Below are positions 8,275 through 13,824 of a stretch of DNA of 13,824 bases, piece by piece. The notes beneath the pieces were generated by a model. It was not told the origin of the DNA. It saw only the letters and a program-made list of their open reading frames with translations, and did not search any database. Made by a program: the position numbers and the translations under genes. Numbering within the stretch: position 1 is the stretch's first letter; the number at the start of each line of letters is the position of its first letter. The DNA is from JBBCJM01 sp037190175 (lineage in GTDB: Bacteria > Pseudomonadota > Alphaproteobacteria > Rhodobacterales > Rhodobacteraceae): the NCBI GenBank assembly GCA_037190175.1, contig JBBCJM010000253.1, positions 1 through 13,824 on the forward strand, read 5' to 3'.

Positions 8275-8300
8275 TTATGGGCGCCTTCGGGAGCCCGGGC

Positions 8301-8993
8301 GTGACCACGACGACCTATCGCGACATCAAGGCCGACATCCTGCGCCGGATCATGCGCGGGGACTGGCCGCCGGGCGCGCTGGTGCCCAACGAACAGGATC
8401 TCGCCGCCGAATATGGCGCGGCCCGCGCCACGGTCAACCGGGCGATGCGCGAACTGGTCGAGGAGGGCATCGTCGAGCGCCGGCGCAAGGCCGGCACCCG
8501 GGTGCGCCCCTCGCCGCTGCGGCAGGCGCGGTTCGAGATCCCGCTGGTGCGGCAGGAGATCGAGGAACAGGGCGCGGCCTATCGCTACAGCCTGGTGCGG
8601 TCGGAGGTCCTGGTGCCGCCCGACTGGCAGCGGGCGCGGCTGGCGCTGCGGCCGGGGGCCGAGGTGCTGCACCTCCTCTGCCTGCATTTCGCCGACGGGC
8701 AGCCCTATCAGCTGGAAGACCGCTGGATCAACCTCGCCGCCACCCCGGGGGCGCGCGGGGTGGACTTCGCCGCGGTCAGCCCCAACGAATGGCTGGTGCG
8801 GCAGGTGCCGTTCTCGAGCGTCGAGATCAGCTTCTCGGCCACCGCGGCGGAGGCGGAACAGTCGCTGCTCTTGGACTGCACCCCGGGCGACGCGCTGTTC
8901 CGGGTCGAGCGGCAGACCACCTGGCAGGACGAGGTGGTGACCTTCGTCACCCTCCTCTACCGCCGCGACCACCGGCTGACCACGCGCTACTGA
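8301..8993 (+). CDS. hutC: GntR-family (HutC-like, UTRA domain) histidine utilisation repressor
   Basis: Transcriptional repressor of 230 residues from the chosen start. The GntR winged helix-turn-helix spans about 5-68 (YRDIKADILRRIMRGDWPPG, then ARATVNRAMRELVEEGIVERR). The UTRA ligand-binding domain covers about 85-228, with the HutC-typical YQLEDRWIN, SPNEWLV-RQVPFSSVEISFSA and VERQTTW. In characterised systems urocanate releases HutC from hut promoters. A GTG start is preferred because GGGAG lies 7 nt before it and the protein then begins at TTTTYRDIK, as in the family. An ATG at 8277 (238 residues) lacks a ribosome binding site and overlaps the TCTGG sites. It sits upstream of hutIHU in the same direction but is separated from hutI by a repeat element and a separate promoter. 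Confidence 0.92.
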   Translation: MTTTTYRDIKADILRRIMRGDWPPGALVPNEQDLAAEYGAARATVNRAMRELVEEGIVERRRKAGTRVRPSPLRQARFEIPLVRQEIEEQGAAYRYSLVRSEVLVPPDWQRARLALRPGAEVLHLLCLHFADGQPYQLEDRWINLAATPGARGVDFAAVSPNEWLVRQVPFSSVEISFSATAAEAEQSLLLDCTPGDALFRVERQTTWQDEVVTFVTLLYRRDHRLTTRY

Positions 8994-9038
8994 CGGGGGC
9001 AGGGCGGGCGCGGGCATGGCTGCCGTTACCCCAACCTG

Positions 9039-9096
9039 CCTTCTTCTGTCTGTAAGTATCCCACGGGGGTCCGGGGGTGTGAAACCCCCGGCGCTC
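9039..9096 (+). repeat. Palindromic interspersed element, copy 1 (hutC-hutI gap)
   Basis: A unit of about 58 nt has a pyrimidine-rich CTTCTTCTGTCTG head, then AAGTATCC, GGGGGTCCGGGGGT, AAACCCCCGG and GCGCTC. CCGGGGG (9071-9077) and CCCCCGG (9085-9091) form a 7-bp hairpin with a 7-nt loop. The same order of blocks occurs in two copies after hutU (13613-13669 inverted, 13699-13770 direct). It lies 45 nt past the hutC stop and before the hutI promoter, so it may also end hutC transcripts, although no T-run follows. Confidence 0.7.
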
Positions 9097-9112
9097 TCCA
9101 CCGGCACCGCGC

Positions 9113-9141
9113 TTGACAATTATGTATGCTCATAATATCGT
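9113..9141 (+). promoter_or_regulatory. Sigma70-type promoter of hutIHU
   Basis: A perfect -35 TTGACA (9113-9118) is followed by 17 nt and a fair -10 TATCGT (9136-9141). The area is AT-rich in an otherwise very GC-rich region. Transcription would begin near 9148, giving a leader of about 20 nt ahead of the ribosome binding site AAGGGG (9155-9160). Confidence 0.7.
9119..9136. promoter_or_regulatory. Putative HutC operator between -35 and -10 of hutI
   Basis: ATTATG-TATGCT-CATAAT is a perfect 6-bp inverted repeat with a 6-nt centre filling the promoter spacer, so a bound repressor would block RNA polymerase. Its core TGTATGCTCA resembles the TGTATATACA-type core of HutC sites in other proteobacteria. 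The gene for a HutC-like repressor is next door. Assignment to HutC is inference. Confidence 0.6.
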
Positions 9142-9166
9142 TTCATCTGGATATAAGGGGCGATCC

Positions 9167-10363
9167 ATGCTGCTCACCGACCTCACCCTCGCCAGCCCTG
9201 CCGATGGCGGCGGGTTCGGGCTGGTCGAGGATGCCGCGATCCTGCTGGAGGGCGAGCGAATCCTCTGGGCCGGCCCGCGGGGAGACTTGCCGGGGGCCTA
9301 TGCGGGGCGGGAAGAAAAGCCTTTGGGCGGGCGGCTGGTCACGCCCGGCCTGATCGACTGCCACACCCATCTGGTCCATGGCGGCGACCGGGCGCGGGAG
9401 TTCGACCTGCGGCTGAACGGCGTCGGCTATGAGGAGATCGCGCGGGCCGGGGGCGGGATCCTCTCCACCGTCCGCGCCACCCGGGCGGCCGGCGAGGCCG
9501 ACCTGCTCGCCTCGGCGCTGGTCCGCGCCGACCGGCTGATCGCCGAGGGCGTGACCACCGTCGAGATCAAGTCGGGCTACGGGCTGGACATCGAGACCGA
9601 GTTGAAAATGCTGCGCGTGGCCCGCCGGCTGGGCGAGGCGCGCCCGCTGCGGGTGGTCACCACCTGGCTGGCTGCCCATGCCCTGCCGCCCGAACATGCC
9701 CACGACCGCGCCGGCTATCTTGACCGCGTGGCGATCGCGGGGATGCAGGCCGCCCGGGCCGAAGGGCTGATCGACGCGGTGGACGGGTTCTGCGAGGGCA
9801 TCGCCTTCCAGCCCGCCGAGATGGACCGCATCTTCACCGAGGCCGCCCGGCTGGGCCTGCCGGTCAAGCTGCACGCCGAGCAATTGTCCGACCTGGGCGG
9901 CGCGGAACTGGCCGCCCGGCACGGGGCGCTGTCGGCGGATCATCTGGAATGGCTGTCGCCGGCCGGGATCGCTGCCATGGCAAGGGCGGAAACGGTGGCG
10001 GTGCTGCTGCCCGGCGCCTTCTACACCCTGCGCGAGACGAAACTGCCGCCCGTGGCCGGGCTGCGCGCCGCCGGGGTGCCCATGGCCGTCGCCACCGACT
10101 GCAACCCCGGCACTTCGCCGCTGACCTCGCTGCTGCTGGCGATGAACATGGCCGCCACGCTGTTCCGCCTGACCCCGGCCGAATGCCTGGCCGGCGTGAC
10201 GGTGAACGCCGCCCGCGCGCTGGGCCTGCCCGACCGCGGCCGCATCGCCCCCGGCGCCCTGGCCGATCTGGCGGTCTGGGATGTCGCCCATCCCGCGGAA
10301 CTGGCCTATCGCATCGGTTTCAACCCCATCCACGCCCGCATCTTCGGAGGCCGCCTTGCCTGA
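9167..10363 (+). CDS. hutI: Imidazolonepropionase HutI
   Basis: Cytosolic amidohydrolase of 398 residues that opens the ring of 4-imidazolone-5-propanoate to give N-formimino-L-glutamate, the third step of histidine breakdown. Visible features are the metal-binding HTH motif in LIDCHTHLVHGG (His66, His68), REFDLRLNGVGYEEIARAGGGI, the VEIKSGYGLD block (132-141), KLHAEQ (His236), ADHLEW (His259) and TDCNPG (Asp311), all standard for HutI. Start ATG 9167 has AAGGGG six bases upstream and gives the family length. An in-frame TTG at 9113 is the -35 box and is rejected. The stop overlaps the hutH start by 8 nt. Likely repressed by HutC through the dyad in its promoter. Confidence 0.96.
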   Translation: MLLTDLTLASPADGGGFGLVEDAAILLEGERILWAGPRGDLPGAYAGREEKPLGGRLVTPGLIDCHTHLVHGGDRAREFDLRLNGVGYEEIARAGGGILSTVRATRAAGEADLLASALVRADRLIAEGVTTVEIKSGYGLDIETELKMLRVARRLGEARPLRVVTTWLAAHALPPEHAHDRAGYLDRVAIAGMQAARAEGLIDAVDGFCEGIAFQPAEMDRIFTEAARLGLPVKLHAEQLSDLGGAELAARHGALSADHLEWLSPAGIAAMARAETVAVLLPGAFYTLRETKLPPVAGLRAAGVPMAVATDCNPGTSPLTSLLLAMNMAATLFRLTPAECLAGVTVNAARALGLPDRGRIAPGALADLAVWDVAHPAELAYRIGFNPIHARIFGGRLA

Positions 10364-11891
10364 TCTCGTGCTGATCCCCGGCCGCACGACCCTGGCCGAA
10401 CTGGAACGGGTCTGGCGCGAGGGGCTGGCCGTGCGGCTGGACGAGACCGCCCGGCCCGGCATCGCTACCTCGGCCATCCGGGTGGCGCAGGCGGCGGCGG
10501 GCGCGGCGCCGGTCTATGGGGTCAATACCGGCTTCGGCAAGCTGGCCTCGGTACGCATCGCGCCGGAGGACACCGCCACCCTGCAACGCAACCTCATCCT
10601 CTCGCATTGCTGCGGGGTGGGCGAGCCGGTGGAGCCCGGGACCACCCGCCTGATCATGGTGCTGAAGCTGCTGAGCCTCGGCCGCGGCGCCTCGGGCGTC
10701 CGCCCGCAAGTGGTGGAGCTGCTGGAGGCGATGCTGGCCCACGATGTGCTGCCGGTGATCCCCGCGCAGGGCTCGGTCGGCGCCTCGGGCGACCTCGCGC
10801 CCTTGGCCCATCTGGCCGCGGTGATGCTGGGCGAGGGGCGGGCCACATACAACGGGCGGGAGACGGGCGGCAGGCAGGCGCTGGAAGCCGCCGGCCTCGC
10901 CCCCCTGACGCTGGCGGCCAAGGAAGGGCTGGCGCTGATCAACGGCACCCAGGTCTCGACGGCTTTTGCGCTGGCCGGGCTGTTCGACGGGTTCCGCGCG
11001 GCCCGGGCGGCGCTGGTGGTCTCGGCCATGTCGACCGATGCGATCATGGGCTCCACCGCCCCCTTCATGGCCGAGATCCATGCGCTGCGCGGCCATCGCG
11101 GCCAGATGCTGGCGGCGGGCGTGATCCGGGCGCTGATGGAGGGCTCGCAGATCCGCGAAAGCCACCGCGAGGGCGATGCCCGGGTGCAGGATCCCTACTG
11201 CATCCGCTGCCAGCCGCAGGTCACGGGGGCCTGCCTCGACCTGCTGTGGCAGGCCGCCGCGACCTTGCAGATCGAGGCCAATGCCGCCACCGACAACCCG
11301 CTGGTGCTGGCCGAGACCATCGTCTCCGGCGGCAACTTCCACGCCGAGCCGGTGGCGCTGGCCGCCGACCAGATCGCGCTGGCGCTGGCCGAGATCGGCG
11401 CCATCTCGCAGCGCCGCGTCGCGATGATGGTGGACCCGGCGATGAGCTTCGGCCTGCCGGCCTTCCTGACGCCCGTGCCGGGGCTGAACAGCGGGCTGAT
11501 GATCGCCGAGGTCACCTCGGCCGCGCTGATGAGCGAGAACAAGCATCTGGCCAACCCCTGTTCCACCGACAGCACCCCCACCAGCGCCAACCAGGAGGAT
11601 CACGTCAGCATGGCCGCCCATGGCGCGCGCCGGCTGCGGCGGATGAACGCCAACCTCGCCCATATCGTCGGCATCGAGGCCCTCTGCGCCGGCGCCGGGA
11701 TCGAGGCGCGGGCACCATTGGCGACCTCCGCCCCGCTGGTCGCGGTGCTGGCCCGGCTGCGGCAGGAGGTGGCGCCGCTGGGGCAGGATCGCTACCTCGC
11801 CCCCGACCTGGCGGCGGCCGCGGCGCTGGTGGCCTCCGACGCGCTGGCGGCCGCCGTGCCTGCCGACATCCTCACCGAGATCCATCCCTGA
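10356..11891 (+). CDS. hutH: Histidine ammonia-lyase HutH
   Basis: Cytosolic enzyme of 511 residues, the normal size, that removes ammonia from L-histidine to form urocanate, the first Hut step. The Ala143-Ser144-Gly145 tripeptide in SVGASGDLAPL forms the MIO electrophile by self-cyclisation. Also present are YGVNTGFG (catalytic Tyr54), KEGLALINGTQ, DPYCIRCQPQV, NPLV, SGGNFHAEPVA and TSANQEDHVSM. The start is TTG, with GGAGG five bases before it and overlapping the hutI stop by 8 nt. No in-frame ATG precedes conserved sequence, so translation is probably coupled to hutI. A second Gly-Ala-Ser-Gly (111-114) lies in a conserved helix and is not the MIO site. Confidence 0.97.
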   Translation: MPDLVLIPGRTTLAELERVWREGLAVRLDETARPGIATSAIRVAQAAAGAAPVYGVNTGFGKLASVRIAPEDTATLQRNLILSHCCGVGEPVEPGTTRLIMVLKLLSLGRGASGVRPQVVELLEAMLAHDVLPVIPAQGSVGASGDLAPLAHLAAVMLGEGRATYNGRETGGRQALEAAGLAPLTLAAKEGLALINGTQVSTAFALAGLFDGFRAARAALVVSAMSTDAIMGSTAPFMAEIHALRGHRGQMLAAGVIRALMEGSQIRESHREGDARVQDPYCIRCQPQVTGACLDLLWQAAATLQIEANAATDNPLVLAETIVSGGNFHAEPVALAADQIALALAEIGAISQRRVAMMVDPAMSFGLPAFLTPVPGLNSGLMIAEVTSAALMSENKHLANPCSTDSTPTSANQEDHVSMAAHGARRLRRMNANLAHIVGIEALCAGAGIEARAPLATSAPLVAVLARLRQEVAPLGQDRYLAPDLAAAAALVASDALAAAVPADILTEIHP

Positions 11892-11902
11892 GGGACCCCC
11901 CG

Positions 11903-13582
11903 ATGACCAACCCCCGCCACAACCTGCGCGACGTCTATCCCCCCACCGGCCCCGAGATCAGCGCCAAGAGCTGGCAGACCGAGGCGCCGCTGCGGATGCT
12001 GATGAACAACCTGCACCCCGACGTGGCCGAGAACCCGCATGAGCTGGTGGTCTATGGCGGCATCGGCCGGGCGGCGCGGACCTGGGCGGACTTCGACCTG
12101 ATCGTGGACAGCCTGCGCCGGCTGGAGGGCGACGAGACCCTGCTGGTGCAGTCGGGCAAGCCGGTCGGCGTGTTCCGCACCCATGCCGAGGCGCCCCGCG
12201 TGCTGATCGCCAACTCCAACCTGGTGCCGCACTGGGCGACCTGGGAGCATTTCAACGAGCTGGACCGCAAGGGGCTGGCGATGTACGGCCAGATGACCGC
12301 GGGGTCCTGGATCTACATCGGCACCCAGGGCATCGTGCAGGGCACCTACGAGACCTTCGCCGAGGCCGGCCGCCAGCACTACGGCGGCGACCTCAAGGGC
12401 CGCTGGATCCTCACCGCGGGCCTGGGCGGCATGGGCGGCGCGCAGCCCCTGGCCGCGGTGATGGCGGGGGCCTGCTGCCTGGCGGTGGAATGCGACGAGA
12501 CCCGCGCCGATTTCCGCATCCGCACCCGCTATTGCGACGCCAAGACCCATGACCTGGACGAGGCGCTGGCGATGATCGCCGGCTGGACCGCAGCCGGCGA
12601 GGCGAAGTCGGTGGCGCTGATCGGCAACGCGGCGGAGGTGTTCCCGGCGCTGGCCGCCCGGATGCAGGCTGGCCCGCGCCCCGACATCGTGACCGACCAG
12701 ACCTCGGCGCATGACCCCATCCACGGCTACCTGCCCCGCGGCTGGACCCTGGCCGAATGGCGCACGCGGCAGGAGACCGACCCCAGGGCCGTGGACCGCG
12801 CCGCCCGCGCCTCGATGAAGGAACAGGTGGCGGCCATGGTCGCCTTCCACCGCGCCGGCGTGCCCACGCTCGACTACGGCAACAACATCCGCCAGATGGC
12901 CAAGGAGGAGGGGTTGGAGGACGCCTTCGCCTTCCCCGGCTTCGTGCCCGCCTATATCCGCCCGCTGTTCTGCCGCGGCATCGGCCCGTTCCGCTGGGCG
13001 GCGCTGTCGGGCGACCCGGAGGACATCTACAGGACCGACGCCCGGATGAAGGAACTGTTCCCCGACAACGCCCACCTGCACCGCTGGCTGGACATGGCCC
13101 GCGAACGCATCGCCTTCCAGGGCCTGCCGGCGCGGATCATGTGGATCGGGCTGGGCGACCGCCACCGGGCGGGACTGGCGCTGAACGAGATGGTGCGGAC
13201 GGGCGAGCTGAAGGCCCCGGTGGTGATCGGCCGCGACCATCTGGACTCGGGCTCGGTCGCCAGCCCCAACCGCGAGACCGAGGCGATGAGGGACGGCTCG
13301 GATGCGGTGTCGGACTGGCCGCTCTTGAACGCGCTGCTCAACACCGCCTCGGGCGCCACCTGGGTCTCGCTGCACCACGGCGGCGGGGTGGGGATGGGCT
13401 TCTCGCAGCACTCCGGCGTGGTGATCTGCTGCGACGGGACGGAAGAGGCCGACCGCAAGCTGGCCCGCGTGCTGTGGAACGACCCCGCGACGGGAGTGAT
13501 GCGCCCCGCCGACGCGGGCTATCAGGTCGCGCTCGACTGCGCCCGCGAGCACGGGCTGAACCTGCCGGGGATCCTGAAATAG
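11903..13582 (+). CDS. hutU: Urocanate hydratase (urocanase) HutU with Met at the active-site Cys position
   Basis: Cytosolic NAD+-dependent enzyme of 559 residues (family about 557) that hydrates urocanate to imidazolonepropionate, the second Hut step. Conservation is strong throughout: YGGIGRAAR (51-59), LVQSGKPVGVFRTH, LVPHWATWEHFNELD, the glycine-rich GLGGMGGAQPLAA (173-185) near the NAD+ site, DQTSAHDP, DYGNNIRQMAKEEG, PLFCRGIGPFRWAALSG, GRDHLDSGSV, and SLHHGGGVGMGFSQHSG (489-505). In well-studied urocanases the motif is GLPARIC-W and its Cys (Cys410 of Pseudomonas putida) is essential. Here it reads GLPARIM-W, with Met413 encoded by ATG at 13139-13141. The frame and surroundings are intact. 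The start ATG follows GAGGGA by 7 nt, 11 nt after the hutH stop. It is the last gene of the operon in this window. Confidence 0.96.
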   Translation: MTNPRHNLRDVYPPTGPEISAKSWQTEAPLRMLMNNLHPDVAENPHELVVYGGIGRAARTWADFDLIVDSLRRLEGDETLLVQSGKPVGVFRTHAEAPRVLIANSNLVPHWATWEHFNELDRKGLAMYGQMTAGSWIYIGTQGIVQGTYETFAEAGRQHYGGDLKGRWILTAGLGGMGGAQPLAAVMAGACCLAVECDETRADFRIRTRYCDAKTHDLDEALAMIAGWTAAGEAKSVALIGNAAEVFPALAARMQAGPRPDIVTDQTSAHDPIHGYLPRGWTLAEWRTRQETDPRAVDRAARASMKEQVAAMVAFHRAGVPTLDYGNNIRQMAKEEGLEDAFAFPGFVPAYIRPLFCRGIGPFRWAALSGDPEDIYRTDARMKELFPDNAHLHRWLDMARERIAFQGLPARIMWIGLGDRHRAGLALNEMVRTGELKAPVVIGRDHLDSGSVASPNRETEAMRDGSDAVSDWPLLNALLNTASGATWVSLHHGGGVGMGFSQHSGVVICCDGTEEADRKLARVLWNDPATGVMRPADAGYQVALDCAREHGLNLPGILK

Positions 13583-13612
13583 GGCCAACCCTGCCGGCGT
13601 CGTGCTGGCGGC

Positions 13613-13669
13613 GAGCGCCGGGGGGCCGGCCCCCCGGACCCCCCGGGATATTTTGAACACCAAAGAAAG
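13613..13669 (-). repeat. Palindromic interspersed element, copy 2 (inverted)
   Basis: Read on the minus strand it runs CTTTCTTTGGTGT, then AAAATATCCCGG, GGGTCC, a G/C palindrome and GCGCTC. It matches the block order of the copies at 9039 and 13699. It contains a perfect 20-bp palindrome (13618-13637) made of CCGGGGGG, CC/GG and CCCCCCGG. That palindrome begins 36 nt after the hutU stop and is followed within about a dozen bases by TATTTT, so it may act as the operon's terminator. Confidence 0.7.
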
Positions 13670-13688
13670 ACAGTTTGATTCAAATTGT
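13670..13688. repeat. AT-rich mini-hairpin at the centre of the inverted element pair
   Basis: ACAGTTTG-ATT-CAAATTGT forms an 8-bp stem (one G-T wobble) with a 3-nt loop. It sits between the CACCAAAGAAAG end of copy 2 and the CTTTCTTTGGTG start of copy 3, so the whole region is a nested set of hairpins. Confidence 0.5.
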
Positions 13689-13698
13689 CCCCCTCCGG

Positions 13699-13770
13699 CT
13701 TTCTTTGGTGTCTTAAATATCCTGCGGGGTCCGGGGGTCCAAAACCCCCGGGGGCCGGCCCCCGGCGCAC
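13699..13770 (+). repeat. Palindromic interspersed element, copy 3 (direct)
   Basis: The blocks are CTTTCTTTGGTGTC, TTAAATATCC, GGGGTCCGGGGGT, AAAACCCCCGG and CGGCGCAC. CCGGGGG (13731-13737) pairs with CCCCCGG (13745-13751), the same 7-bp/7-nt hairpin as in copy 1. A second perfect palindrome of 18 bp follows (13748-13765). Bases 13699-13721 are an inverted match (20 of 23) to 13647-13669 of copy 2. The last bases of the window (13811-13824, GGGGGGTCCAA) may begin yet another copy. Confidence 0.7.
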
Positions 13771-13824
13771 CCTCCCGCGCGACAGCGCCCGCCGCGGCGG
13801 TTGCCCCGGGCGCGGGGGGTCCAA

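Noticed and set aside
8277..8300. ATG 8277 as the hutC start
   Set aside because: No ribosome binding site and overlap with the TCTGG dyad; GTG 8301 has GGGAG at 7 nt. Not fully excluded.
9113..9166. TTG at 9113 as the hutI start
   Set aside because: It coincides with the -35 hexamer, has no ribosome binding site and adds residues absent from HutI; ATG 9167 with AAGGGG fits.
10686..10697. GASG at HutH residues 111-114 as the MIO site
   Set aside because: The family MIO tripeptide lies in SVGASGDLAPL at 141-150; the earlier occurrence is coincidental.
11792..13663. 623-codon minus-strand frame antisense to hutU
   Set aside because: Low-complexity His/Gly/Arg/Val translation typical of the complement of a GC-rich gene, and hutU is unequivocal on the other strand.

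Overview
The window is GC-rich, densely coded DNA with strong G/C third-position bias and few gaps. Its gene families (Liv-type ABC transporter, HutC-controlled hut operon, DoxX/LysR pair, CaiB/BaiF enzyme) and its GC-rich intergenic palindromes fit an alphaproteobacterium, most likely Rhodobacterales (Paracoccus/Rhodobacter-like). This assignment is an inference from style and families, not from a marker gene.

Region 1 (1-3676, + strand) is the 3' part of a branched-chain amino acid-type (LIV/HAAT) ABC transporter operon. It has the permease livM (5' end outside the window), ATPase livG and ATPase livF, joined by 4-nt and 8-nt overlaps. Next comes a 49-codon frame holding only the C-terminal tail of a thiolase, then a DMT/EamA exporter. 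Transporter, thiolase remnant and exporter lie head to tail and are probably co-transcribed.

Region 2 (3677-4695) is a convergent gap of about 250 nt and then a minus-strand Hsp20 gene. The gap holds a single sequence resembling a type I-E CRISPR repeat and a very strong GC hairpin just past the hsp20 stop. About 215 nt separate hsp20 from the divergent LysR gene; no confident promoter is visible there.

Region 3 (4696-7010) has a LysR regulator (TTG start), a DoxX membrane protein and a two-module VOC extradiol-type dioxygenase, all on +, plausibly one small stress or aromatic-compound module. A dyad lies between lysR and doxX. A CaiB/BaiF CoA-transferase gene converges on the dioxygenase with only 9 nt between the stops.

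Region 4 (8166-13582) is a histidine-utilisation locus: hutC (GntR/UTRA repressor), a repeat element, then hutI-hutH-hutU as a tight operon behind a recognisable sigma70-type promoter whose -35/-10 spacer contains a perfect dyad. HutH, HutU and HutI would convert histidine to urocanate, imidazolonepropionate and formiminoglutamate. No hutF or hutG is present, so the last steps must be encoded elsewhere. The most notable protein feature is a methionine in HutU where the catalytic cysteine of urocanases is expected.

Region 5 (13583-13824) has no gene. It carries two inverted copies of a palindromic interspersed element around an AT-rich mini-hairpin; a third copy lies in the hutC-hutI gap.
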